A stretch of DNA of 13,250 nt from Methanocorpusculaceae archaeon UBA425 (GTDB lineage Archaea > Halobacteriota > Methanomicrobia > Methanomicrobiales > Methanocorpusculaceae), in the NCBI GenBank assembly GCA_002506085.1, contig DAWV01000020.1, positions 10,855 through 24,104 on the forward strand, given 5' to 3'. A program made the translations under genes and the position numbers. The notes beneath the pieces were generated by a model that was given only the letters and a program-made list of their open reading frames with translations, made no database searches and had not been told where the DNA came from. Below, one piece after another: positions 1 through 6,197 of this stretch; position 1 is the stretch's first letter; each line of letters starts with the position of its first letter.

Positions 1-30
1 ATCAAAAAGAATCCCATACATGAAACCGAA

Positions 31-140
31 GTACATCCGGAAATCCATAACGGTAATCCTGATTCGTTTCATCACCTGAAAAAGAGTGGTCCATGTACAC
101 CCGCATAAAAAATGGGGGCGCAATACGATTGCGGACGTAC
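31..140. repeat. 110-bp core of left repeat with inverted ends
   Basis: The core begins with GTACATCC (31-38) and ends with GGACGTAC (133-140), an inverted pair with one mismatch. The right arm carries the same pair, GTACATCC (13110-13117) and GGATGTAC (13212-13219), also exactly 110 bp outer edge to outer edge. The equal span in two diverged copies suggests a real unit, perhaps a MITE-like element or a conserved structured segment. No target-site duplication could be defined by eye. Confidence 0.5.
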
Positions 141-165
141 TCGAAAGCATCGCCCCCGGGATTTG

Positions 166-180
166 CAAATCAAAGATTTG
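166..180. repeat. 15-nt hairpin, CAAA..TTTG family (copy 1)
   Basis: CAAATC-AAA-GATTTG is a perfect 6-bp stem with a 3-nt loop. The identical hairpin occurs inverted at 13069-13083. Related hairpins with different inner stem bases are at 223-237 and 13000-13014. Confidence 0.7.
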
Positions 181-222
181 GTCGGCTGAGGTCGTCGACT
201 TCGTCGCCACCCCGCCCACGCG

Positions 223-237
223 CAAACTTTCAGTTTG
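223..237. repeat. 15-nt hairpin, CAAA..TTTG family (copy 2)
   Basis: CAAACT-TTC-AGTTTG is a perfect 6-bp stem with a 3-nt loop, 57 bp from copy 1. Each left-arm hairpin is followed by a GGCTGAGGTNGTC motif (184-196 and 241-253), so the left arm contains a two-unit tandem repeat with a 57-bp period. Confidence 0.7.
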
Positions 238-260
238 CTTGGCTGAGGTTGTCCGCTTTC

Positions 261-433
261 AGCGTCCAACCCGCCTCTCCCGAATTGGATCCACATCAAC
301 ACCGCGTAAGTCCTATTTATAAAAACATATCCCTCTCACCGATTTTTTGAGAACATGCAGTTTCGTGCGCGGGATTCTTCCCTGTACACCCGGTGATTTG
401 TCACCCGGCAATCGAATTAACTAAAAAAAAGAA
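261..433. other. Gene-free stretch beyond left repeat
   Basis: I see no credible gene here. CCGGTGA (390-396) and TCACCCGG (401-408) can form an imperfect hairpin around TTTG. TGTACACCCG at 383-392 repeats the same ten bases at 94-103 inside the repeat arm. A run of eight A on this strand at 423-430 is the T-tract after the minus-strand gene that ends at 434. Confidence 0.5.
423..430 (-). terminator. T-tract terminator of zinc-ribbon gene
   Basis: Eight consecutive T on the minus strand begin three bases after the stop codon of the gene ending at 434. Oligo-T runs directly after stop codons are the usual archaeal transcription terminators and need no strong hairpin. Confidence 0.55.
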
Positions 434-1015
434 TTATGACCGTTCACCGTAGACTCTTTTAATCTCACGGGCTTCGGCAGTCTTATCTTTTCTCGTAATT
501 ATGTTTCCTTTCCGGAGTTTGATTCTGGTCACACGGAACTGTCTTCCGCCAACTGATGTAATCTGACCAACTGTGTAAACCTTGTCTCCTTCGACCTCTT
601 CATAAAGAGGAATTGTTGTCGCCCCTTTATTCAGAGATGCACGAATGATAACCTTGTCAACAAGTCTGGTCCATAACACCTGTATTTTTTCCGTTGGAAG
701 CTTTTCCCTGCGTGCATTATTTTCTTCGATTGATGTGACCTCAACACTGAAGGAGTCATCGCCAACTTCGGCAACCAGATAATCTCCAACAGAAATAATC
801 TCTCCTTCTATGAGATCAATCGTTCCTGTGCTTGATTCGTCCCCGAAACTGACTATTGCATGTACGGTCTTACTTTTCGGTTCTTTTAAGGTAATACGCA
901 TTACATGTCCGCAGACACTGCATTTCACAACTGCTTCCGGCGGCTCTTTGAGGATTTCAAAATCCATCTCCTCACCGCAGACAGGACAGTCGAGTATTAT
1001 CATATCGTTATCCAT
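434..1015 (-). CDS. HVO_0476-type zinc-ribbon protein
   Basis: This conserved archaeal protein has an N-terminal zinc ribbon made of two CxxC knuckles, CPVCGEE and CSVCGHV, 18 residues apart. A beta-rich C-terminal region rich in Val, Ile and charged residues follows, then a basic tail. The architecture matches archaeal HVO_0476-family zinc-finger proteins, whose exact role is not established; nucleic-acid binding is plausible but inferred. The open frame extends to a TTG at 1051 (205 aa), but GAGG abuts that codon too closely to serve it. In-frame ATGs are at 1024, 1015 and 1003. I chose 1015 (193 aa) because homologs usually have about eight to ten residues before the first CxxC. A TATA-like AAATATAAT (1025-1033) would also allow a leaderless start at 1003. 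The gene diverges from DUF371 and ends just before a T-tract. Confidence 0.82.
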   Translation of the reverse strand: MDNDMIILDCPVCGEEMDFEILKEPPEAVVKCSVCGHVMRITLKEPKSKTVHAIVSFGDESSTGTIDLIEGEIISVGDYLVAEVGDDSFSVEVTSIEENNARREKLPTEKIQVLWTRLVDKVIIRASLNKGATTIPLYEEVEGDKVYTVGQITSVGGRQFRVTRIKLRKGNIITRKDKTAEAREIKRVYGERS

Positions 1016-1024
1016 GAAGTACAT

Positions 1025-1094
1025 ATTATATTTCTGAGATGATAAGCGCAACCTCTTTTAGATGTCTGAGTCCTCCCTTGCACGCATTATATCT
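1025..1094. promoter_or_regulatory. Divergent promoter region, zinc-ribbon gene / DUF371 gene
   Basis: Two AT boxes lie here. AAATATAAT on the minus strand (1025-1033) is about 26 nt from the ATG at 1003. ATTATATC on the plus strand (1086-1093) is about 25 nt before position 1115, just ahead of the ATG at 1125. Both sequences read as TATA-like on either strand, so the assignment rests on spacing to the preferred starts. Confidence 0.45.
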
Positions 1095-1124
1095 CATCAA
1101 AAAAGAAAAATGTACATCAGTCGA

Positions 1125-1553
1125 ATGTCAGTAACAGAAATTATTCACTGTCATGGACATAAAAATGTCCGTGCGCTTCACAAATACACCTTCGAAGTTA
1201 CGAAAGAGACCGAACTTTCACCCAAAGGGGATTGCATTATCGGCGTCGGAGCAGATAAAGGAGCCGTTGACCTTTCTCCGGAATTTCATGCAGCAATTGC
1301 AAAAAACGGAGCTATTCTCATAACGACTCTGACCTGCGGTGAGATTTCGGTTCAGATTTTATCCGAGGGAGCCGCAGACATAACGCTCACGCATCCGACA
1401 GATCTGGTCTGGCGGAGAAGTGCCTTTGTCTGTCCCCGGACAGTTGCTATCTACAGTAATCATACGGCAAAGCTTCTCCCCCGTGAACTTGTGACCGCTC
1501 TTCAGAGCGGAGCTGAAATGACTGTTACTCTGACGATTGAGGAACCTCAGTAA
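1125..1553 (+). CDS. DUF371 family protein
   Basis: A 142-residue protein of a conserved archaeal family of unknown function. The N-terminal EIIHCHGHKNVRALHKYTFE motif, the central GVGADKGAVDLSPEF segment and the late DLVWRRSAFVCPRTVAIYSN stretch are typical of DUF371 proteins. The frame opens at an ATG at 1062 (163 aa), but the extra 21 residues are low-complexity and basic, and family members normally begin a few residues before the EII..GH motif. I therefore prefer 1125, which sits about 35 nt after a TATA-like box. Its 3' end overlaps the convergent xseB gene by 29 bp. No catalytic motif can be named; the conserved His and Cys residues could bind a metal, but that is speculation. Confidence 0.85.
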   Translation: MSVTEIIHCHGHKNVRALHKYTFEVTKETELSPKGDCIIGVGADKGAVDLSPEFHAAIAKNGAILITTLTCGEISVQILSEGAADITLTHPTDLVWRRSAFVCPRTVAIYSNHTAKLLPRELVTALQSGAEMTVTLTIEEPQ

Positions 1554-1728
1554 TCGTCAGTTCCGCTTTCTGCAGGAAGGTCTCGCATTTCTGGATGAGT
1601 GCCATTCCTCTCTGATGAAGTTTTACGGCGTCTTCGATTGCGGTGTTCGGGTCGTCCAGTTGTTTCGCGATTTCACGCAGTTCTGCAATCATTTCTTCGT
1701 AGGTTGGTTCGGTTTCTTTTTCGGTCAT
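1525..1728 (-). CDS. xseB: Exodeoxyribonuclease VII small subunit
   Basis: XseB is the small accessory subunit of exonuclease VII. Several copies bind each XseA subunit to form the active enzyme that degrades single-stranded DNA from both ends. The 67-residue length is normal for XseB, and the helical hairpin TYEEMIAELREIAKQLDDP...IEDAVKLHQRGMALIQKCETFL is diagnostic: E-L-x-x-I-x-x-L-D followed by the A-x-x-L-x-x-G-x-x-L pattern. The ATG overlaps the xseA stop codon (ATGA, 1725-1728), which implies translational coupling. The last 29 bp overlap the convergent DUF371 gene within a hairpin. Confidence 0.93.
   Translation of the reverse strand: MTEKETEPTYEEMIAELREIAKQLDDPNTAIEDAVKLHQRGMALIQKCETFLQKAELTITEVPQSSE
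1530..1560. terminator. Hairpin at the DUF371/xseB convergent overlap
   Basis: CTGACGATT (1530-1538) pairs perfectly with AATCGTCAG (1552-1560). GAGG (1539-1542) pairs with CCTC (1545-1548) around an AA loop, leaving a 3-nt bulge at 1549-1551. The structure covers both stop codons and would form in both transcripts. There is no T-tract, so whether it is a bidirectional terminator or an mRNA 3'-end stabiliser is inference. Confidence 0.5.
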
Positions 1729-3101
1729 TTGATACTCTCAACGATTGTAATAACTTCACCGTCGGCAAGTCTGAGGGTGAGCCGGTCATCTTCGGCAATC
1801 TTTTTCACGGAACGGACCACGACATTGTCTTTCCAGACCAAAGCATACCCGAGTTCCAGCGGTTTGTAAGGATCCCGCCCGAGAATTATTTCTTTTTGCG
1901 TCAGAAACGCGAGCCGGGCATTCGTGATTTTATTTTTCGCACCTTTCTGAATCATTGCCGCCCAGTTCCTGCAGTTTCCGCGCTCAACAGTAATCCGCCG
2001 GATTGATGCGGTTCTAATACGTTCTTCGAGTTCTGCCGTCTGCTGGTGCATAAGTTCCAACTTTCGGGTAAGGCGGTTCGGATCAACTCTCCGTTTCAGG
2101 TCGGCAATGTTCTTTTGTTCTGCAGATAAAATCCACATCACGGTGTCATGCATGGACCGCCGGTCTTTTTCGAGTTTTTCGAGGAGCACTGCGCGGTCGG
2201 GAACTACCGTCTCTGCCGCCGCTGACGGGGTAGGAACTCTTCTGTCGGCTGCGAAATCCGAGAGCGTGGTATCTGTTTCATGTCCGATAGCGCTAATGAT
2301 TGGAACTTTCGAGTTTCGAATCGCGGTAACCACATCCGGGTGGTTGAACACGAACAGATCCTCAAAACTGCCTCCGCCGCGGGCGACGATGATAACATCC
2401 ACTTTGTCCTGAAGAGATTGAATCGCGGAAACTATGCCGCTTTCCGCTCCGTCACCCTGAACGGCAGTACTTGCAAGCAGAATCGGAAGAGGGTAGCGTC
2501 TGCTGATTACATTTTTAATATCCTGCAGTACCGAACCGGTTTTAGAGGTGACAACCCCGATATTTTTCGGAAAAATCGGTGGGTCACGTATTTCTGCCTG
2601 AGGTCTGGGGATAATTCCTTTCCCCTCAAGTTCCTTTCGCCACTGCTCTTTTAAGAGGAAGAGACCTGTTTTGCCGGAAAGCGCAGGCTCCATTTTTTTC
2701 ACGATGAACTGGAGCCGCCCGCCTGCCGGATAAAAGTCCACAAGGCCGGTTACCTGCACGAGGAGCCCGTCTTTTACTGAGAACGGGAGATTTTTCGCTG
2801 AGTATTTCCACATAACGCATGAAATGGATGCGGCATTATCCCCCTGCTCTGTCAGGGAAAAATAGAGATGCCCGGATCCGTTCGGGCGGTATCCAGTAAT
2901 TTCCCCTTTGACGATAATGTCTGTCAGGAGCGGGCAGTCGACGACATCACGTATTCGTTTTGCGAGATCGGAGACACTGAGTATGTTATCGGATATAACC
3001 AGCTCGGAATTCTCTTGTATCGGAGAAAGAAGTGAAAGGCTTCCCTCGTCGTCACCAAATGAGAGCGTCTTCTGCCGGGTAACCCGCTTCTTCCCTGCCA
3101 T
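1725..3101 (-). CDS. xseA: Exodeoxyribonuclease VII large subunit
   Basis: XseA is the catalytic subunit of the single-strand-specific exonuclease VII. After a variable N-terminus of about 38 residues comes an OB-fold ssDNA-binding domain (about 40-137, with GEITGYRPNGSGHLYFSL). The catalytic domain follows: IGVVTSKTGSVLQDI (181-195), RGGGSFEDLFVFN (241-253), SAIGHETD (270-277) and RVPTPSAAAE (288-297). Asp194, Arg241, His274 and Asp277 align with residues reported as important for catalysis in the E. coli enzyme. The coiled-coil region that binds XseB occupies roughly 300-400. The 458-residue length is normal and no key motif is missing. The enzyme is bacterial in origin but occurs in some methanogens. 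It is the first gene of xseA-xseB and diverges from the TIM-barrel gene only 42 bp away. Confidence 0.96.
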   Translation of the reverse strand: MAGKKRVTRQKTLSFGDDEGSLSLLSPIQENSELVISDNILSVSDLAKRIRDVVDCPLLTDIIVKGEITGYRPNGSGHLYFSLTEQGDNAASISCVMWKYSAKNLPFSVKDGLLVQVTGLVDFYPAGGRLQFIVKKMEPALSGKTGLFLLKEQWRKELEGKGIIPRPQAEIRDPPIFPKNIGVVTSKTGSVLQDIKNVISRRYPLPILLASTAVQGDGAESGIVSAIQSLQDKVDVIIVARGGGSFEDLFVFNHPDVVTAIRNSKVPIISAIGHETDTTLSDFAADRRVPTPSAAAETVVPDRAVLLEKLEKDRRSMHDTVMWILSAEQKNIADLKRRVDPNRLTRKLELMHQQTAELEERIRTASIRRITVERGNCRNWAAMIQKGAKNKITNARLAFLTQKEIILGRDPYKPLELGYALVWKDNVVVRSVKKIAEDDRLTLRLADGEVITIVESIK

Positions 3102-3143
3102 ATACCATACATTTAGTTCCTGACATGAGAAATATAACGGTTA
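3099..3143. promoter_or_regulatory. Compact divergent promoter, xseA / TIM-barrel gene
   Basis: Only 42 bp separate the two start codons. On the minus strand GTTATATTT (about 3130-3138) is placed about 26 nt before 3108, giving xseA a short leader of a few nt. On the plus strand AT-rich ATATACC (3101-3107) or CATTTAG (3111-3117) could be the TATA box for the gene at 3144. Neither start has a clear Shine-Dalgarno sequence. Confidence 0.4.
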
Positions 3144-4001
3144 ATGATTCGACTTGCCGCCTCTTCGATGTTCTTCCATGAATATGAACCCCCGGTAATA
3201 TTTGATGCAGTGGAGAAATCCGGCGCTGATACAATTGAATTCTGGATGGAAACCCCTACTTTCTGGATGAGGGGCGCCAATGTCTCGGAACTCAGAGAGC
3301 AGCTTCGTCTTCATCCGAAATTTGCAAAAATTGCAATGCACGCACCAGTTTTCGAACTGAATCCCTGCTCATTCAATCCGAAGGTAGCGGAGCTCACGGC
3401 AGAATACACGATTGCCTGTATGGATATTCTGGAAGAACTTGGCGGCGGTATTCTTACAATTCACCCGGGAAAACGGACGGCGAAACGCCCCCTCAGCCCC
3501 ATTGACAAGGAAAGGTTCACGATTTATATGAATAAAGTTGGAAATGCCGACATCGGTAAATCTGTTCTTGTCTCCCTCGAAAATATGCCGCCCGCAGTGA
3601 ACGCCCATATGGTGGTGGCAAAAGAGTTGAGAGCAGTGCTGGATGAGTATGCATGGCTTTCGTTTACGTGGGATTATGCTCACGCGTGCCTGGGCGGCGA
3701 TCCCTTTTCCTTCACTCGTGAATGTGGGGACCGGATTGTCAATATTCATACAAGTAAAGGAGACCCGGCGTGCATGCACTCCCCTCTAGCCGGCACTCCC
3801 GAAGCCGCAAAGCTCAAAGCTGTTCTCGCTGAAATCGGCTACAATGGACTAATGACCTTTGAACTGGAAGATTTGAGCTTTGATCCCAACCATATGGCTG
3901 GTCCGGAAAAAAGCAGTTGTGTGCATTTTCTGTCATACGAAGACAAGGTAGCGGCTCTCTCCCGCGAGGTTGCCGAGTTCTCTTCACGACGATGTATTTA
4001 A
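3144..4001 (+). CDS. Sugar phosphate isomerase/epimerase-like TIM-barrel protein
   Basis: A 285-residue protein of the xylose-isomerase-like / AP endonuclease family 2 TIM-barrel superfamily. The expected metal ligands appear in order at strand ends: His66 (MHAP), His107 (IHPG), Glu146 (LENMPP), Asp177 with His180 (TWDYAH), His202 (NIHTSKGD) and Glu240 (FELED). This is the trinuclear-metal pattern of endonuclease IV and of sugar epimerases. The members are hard to separate by sequence alone; sugar isomerase/epimerase is the usual assignment for this archaeal branch, but a DNA repair role next to xseAB cannot be excluded. Start ATG 3144 gives the family-like MIRLAASS first strand. The gene is complete and ends 82 bp before the next plus-strand start. 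Confidence 0.87.
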   Translation: MIRLAASSMFFHEYEPPVIFDAVEKSGADTIEFWMETPTFWMRGANVSELREQLRLHPKFAKIAMHAPVFELNPCSFNPKVAELTAEYTIACMDILEELGGGILTIHPGKRTAKRPLSPIDKERFTIYMNKVGNADIGKSVLVSLENMPPAVNAHMVVAKELRAVLDEYAWLSFTWDYAHACLGGDPFSFTRECGDRIVNIHTSKGDPACMHSPLAGTPEAAKLKAVLAEIGYNGLMTFELEDLSFDPNHMAGPEKSSCVHFLSYEDKVAALSREVAEFSSRRCI

Positions 4002-4055
4002 GAAAAATGACATCTATAATAATACAGAGATTTCAATCAATGACTGGACTCAGAC

Positions 4056-4064
4056 ATAAAAATA
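4056..4064 (+). promoter_or_regulatory. TATA box of CNNM/CorC gene
   Basis: ATAAAAATA centred at about 4060 predicts transcription starting near 4085, eight bases before the ATG at 4093. Confidence 0.45.
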
Positions 4065-4069
4065 GATCT

Positions 4070-4083
4070 GCCGCATATGCGGC
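4070..4083. promoter_or_regulatory. Perfect 14-bp palindrome, candidate operator
   Basis: GCCGCATATGCGGC is perfectly self-complementary. It lies between the TATA box (4056-4064) and the predicted transcription start near 4085, where a bound dimer would block RNA polymerase. A second small palindrome, AGATCT (4064-4069), abuts it. The regulator is unknown; a metal-responsive one would suit the downstream transporter-like gene, but this is inferred. Confidence 0.45.
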
Positions 4084-5361
4084 GTGGGCAATATGGTAGT
4101 ATATACGAATATAATTATTTTTATTATATTGCTGATGGGTTCAGCATTTTTTTCGGCTTCTGAAACAGCCCTTGTCGGTCTCACCCGTGCAAAGGTCCGT
4201 GCTCTGGCTGACACCGGAAAGAAGGGCCGACGGCTTGAAAAATTAAAAAATAATCCGAATCATTTTCTGATTACGATTCTGATTGGAAACAATCTTGTCA
4301 ATATCGGAGCCACAGCTCTTGCGACGGCGCTGGCGATGGACCTTTTTGGCAATGCGGGAGTCGCCGTTGCAACAGGAGTGGTGACTCTGCTTGTTTTGGT
4401 TTTCGGAGAGATCGGTCCAAAGACCTACACAACCGCTCATACGGAAAAAGTGGCACTGTTCGTCTCGACGCCGATTTATTATCTGACACTCTTCCTGTCT
4501 CCGTTCTTCTGGATATATGATAAATTCCAGAAAGAAGAGAGTAACCAGCCTGTGACAGAAGCGGAGATCCGTGAATGGATTGACGTGGGCGAGATGGAAG
4601 GCGCTATTGAAGAGGGGGAGAAGGATATGATTTACTCGGTCCTCCGGTTCAATGATACGACCGCAAGAGAAATTATGACTCCCAGACCGGATGTTGCGGT
4701 AATTGAGGATGTTGCAACGATTGAAGAGGCTGTTTTTAATTTCAGAGAAACCGGTTTTTCACGTATGCCGGTTTATCACGGTAAGACTGATAATATCGTC
4801 GGAACGCTCAACTTCAAAGATCTCTTCAATGCCTACTCAACCGGTAATCAGCAGGCATTTGTGAAAACCGTAATGTTTGACGTACACTGTGTGCCCGAGT
4901 CCAAGAAGATTGATGATCTTCTGCGTGAACTTCAGGTCAGACGTGTTCACATGGCGATTGTTCTGGATGAATTCGGTGGATTTTCCGGGGTTGTCACGTT
5001 TGAGGACATTCTCGAGGAACTCGTCGGTGATATCATGGACGAATCCGATTCCGATGAGGTTTCTGACATCATCGAGGTGGGCGAAGGTCTGTATATCATT
5101 GATGCACAGGTGCGTGTTGCCCAGTTAAATGAGCGGTTCGACATTTTACTCCCGGAAGATTCGAGCAGTTATGAAACTATCGGCGGGCTTGTCTTCTCGT
5201 ATTTAGGTCATATTCCGAGGCTCGGAGAGTCGATTTCGCTCGCCGGGGAGGCAATTACTATAATCGTTACAAAAATGCGGGGCAGACAGATTCAGAAGGT
5301 AAAACTGATCCTCCCTCCTCCTCTGAAATATGATGAGGAAGATAATATGAGCGGTGAATAA
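4084..5361 (+). CDS. CNNM/CorC-type (DUF21-CBS-CorC_HlyC) membrane protein
   Basis: An integral membrane protein of the CNNM/CorC family, often annotated as hemolysin-like; members are linked to Mg2+ (or Na+/Co2+) transport. The DUF21/CNNM membrane domain spans about 1-150, with hydrophobic segments near 8-25, 60-90, 92-110 and 122-147. It contains the family motifs FFSASETAL (22-30), IGNNLVNI (67-74) and FGEIGPKT (107-114). Two CBS domains follow (about 197-250 and 262-318, with DEFGGFSGVVTFEDILEELV at 295-314), normally a nucleotide-sensing pair. A C-terminal CorC_HlyC domain covers about 335-410. The GTG at 4084 gives 425 residues; the ATG at 4093 (422) fits better with the predicted transcript start. 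It is probably monocistronic, with a palindrome in the promoter and a hairpin plus T-tract at the 3' end. Confidence 0.93.
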   Translation: MGNMVVYTNIIIFIILLMGSAFFSASETALVGLTRAKVRALADTGKKGRRLEKLKNNPNHFLITILIGNNLVNIGATALATALAMDLFGNAGVAVATGVVTLLVLVFGEIGPKTYTTAHTEKVALFVSTPIYYLTLFLSPFFWIYDKFQKEESNQPVTEAEIREWIDVGEMEGAIEEGEKDMIYSVLRFNDTTAREIMTPRPDVAVIEDVATIEEAVFNFRETGFSRMPVYHGKTDNIVGTLNFKDLFNAYSTGNQQAFVKTVMFDVHCVPESKKIDDLLRELQVRRVHMAIVLDEFGGFSGVVTFEDILEELVGDIMDESDSDEVSDIIEVGEGLYIIDAQVRVAQLNERFDILLPEDSSSYETIGGLVFSYLGHIPRLGESISLAGEAITIIVTKMRGRQIQKVKLILPPPLKYDEEDNMSGE

Positions 5362-5377
5362 CCGCTTTCCTTTTTTT
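5350..5377 (+). terminator. Hairpin plus T-tract terminator of CNNM gene
   Basis: AGCGGT (5350-5355) pairs with ACCGCT (5361-5366) around a 5-nt loop that contains part of the stop codon. TTCC and seven T (5371-5377) follow. It looks like a bacterial-style intrinsic terminator. The T-tract also overlaps the stop codon of the convergent methyltransferase gene, so it is shared by two gene ends. Confidence 0.6.
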
Positions 5378-6197
5378 ATACTTTTGCGTATATTTTCTTC
5401 CACTTTTCAACAATCCGGTATTTTGGATTTGCATTCAGGAGTATGCTTCGTAGTACCTTCGAATCATCCGGCAGGTGATAGGTGCACACGGAAACCCTGG
5501 GGCCGTCCCGTGCAAGGACTCCGCTCGCCCCGGCAAGCATCTTACGCTCGGCTCCTTCAATATCTGCCTTAATGAAATCAACGGTCAAAGAGTTCTCGGC
5601 ACAGAATGCATCGATGGTCGTAACCGGGACTGTTTCATGCCTGCCTTTCTGGTTAAGCACCATAGATGAGCCTACAAGTGTATCTTCAAGGATGGTAAAA
5701 TCAGCGTTTCCGATGGCATCGCCCAGAGCATACGGGACAATTGTTATCTTATCCATGAGATCAGGGTTCAGGGCAAGTGTTCTGGATAAGATGGTTCTTG
5801 CGGCCGCAATCGGTTCAAATGCGTAAACCTCCGCACCGCGAAAAGCCGAGAGAATGGAAAAGACGCCAAGATTCGCACCGCAGTCGAAGACCACGTCATC
5901 CTTTTCGATTGAGACACCTCCCCACTCATAAGGTCCCTCGTCCGTGTATTGGTATCGGCCCAGAAGTCCCGGGTAGAGTATATCCCCGATTTCCATCGCA
6001 TAATATGCCTCCTCCCGTGTCGGATGACTCTCGTGCGACAGAACCGGTAATCTGATTCCGCGGATGACGAGACAGTCTTCGGATTTATCATAGAATTTCC
6101 GGAAGATTTTCTCATACTGATACCGGTAAAAATCTTCGGTCCGGTCGTTTTTCGTCAGACTGTATTGTATGCGGTCAAAAAAGGGTATTTTATTCAT
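5376..6197 (-). CDS. FkbM family methyltransferase
   Basis: A 273-residue SAM-dependent methyltransferase. The SAM-binding motif I is VVFDCGANLGVFSIL (102-116). The acidic end of the next strand is VYAFEP (124-129), and the post-motif segments TTIDAF (193-198) and DFIKADIEGAERKML (207-221) are hallmarks of FkbM proteins, which typically O-methylate sugars or polyketides. About 90 N-terminal residues rich in Tyr and charged residues precede the core, which is longer than in minimal FkbM proteins and may bind substrate. The ATG lies inside the last codons of the upstream flippase-like gene (8-bp overlap), so it is almost surely cotranscribed with it. A target in surface glycan or lipid is inferred from that partner. 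Confidence 0.92.
   Translation of the reverse strand: MNKIPFFDRIQYSLTKNDRTEDFYRYQYEKIFRKFYDKSEDCLVIRGIRLPVLSHESHPTREEAYYAMEIGDILYPGLLGRYQYTDEGPYEWGGVSIEKDDVVFDCGANLGVFSILSAFRGAEVYAFEPIAAARTILSRTLALNPDLMDKITIVPYALGDAIGNADFTILEDTLVGSSMVLNQKGRHETVPVTTIDAFCAENSLTVDFIKADIEGAERKMLAGASGVLARDGPRVSVCTYHLPDDSKVLRSILLNANPKYRIVEKWKKIYAKV

Larger units (their letters stand above)
1..260. repeat. Left arm of long degenerate inverted repeat (intergenic)
   Basis: This gene-free stretch is repeated in inverted orientation at 12979-13249. Hand alignment gives two well-conserved blocks: 1-78 matches the complement of about 13172-13249 (roughly 85% identity, with a perfect 15-base start), and 131-180 matches the complement of 13069-13119 (roughly 85-90%). 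The blocks are separated by a divergent A-rich stretch. A weaker match continues to about 260, where GGCTGAGGTTGTC-CGCTTTC resembles the complement of 12979-12996. The arm holds two hairpins (166-180 and 223-237). No convincing protein, transposase or RNA family is visible. It is probably a dispersed intergenic repeat family; whether other copies exist cannot be seen here. Confidence 0.85.

Noticed and set aside
166..237. CRISPR-like array
   Set aside because: Only two 15-nt units per arm, each a variable palindrome, with no conserved long direct repeat and no cas genes.
3369..3779. 136-codon minus-strand open frame inside the TIM-barrel gene
   Set aside because: It is antisense to a gene with a full set of conserved metal-binding motifs and shows no recognisable domain of its own.
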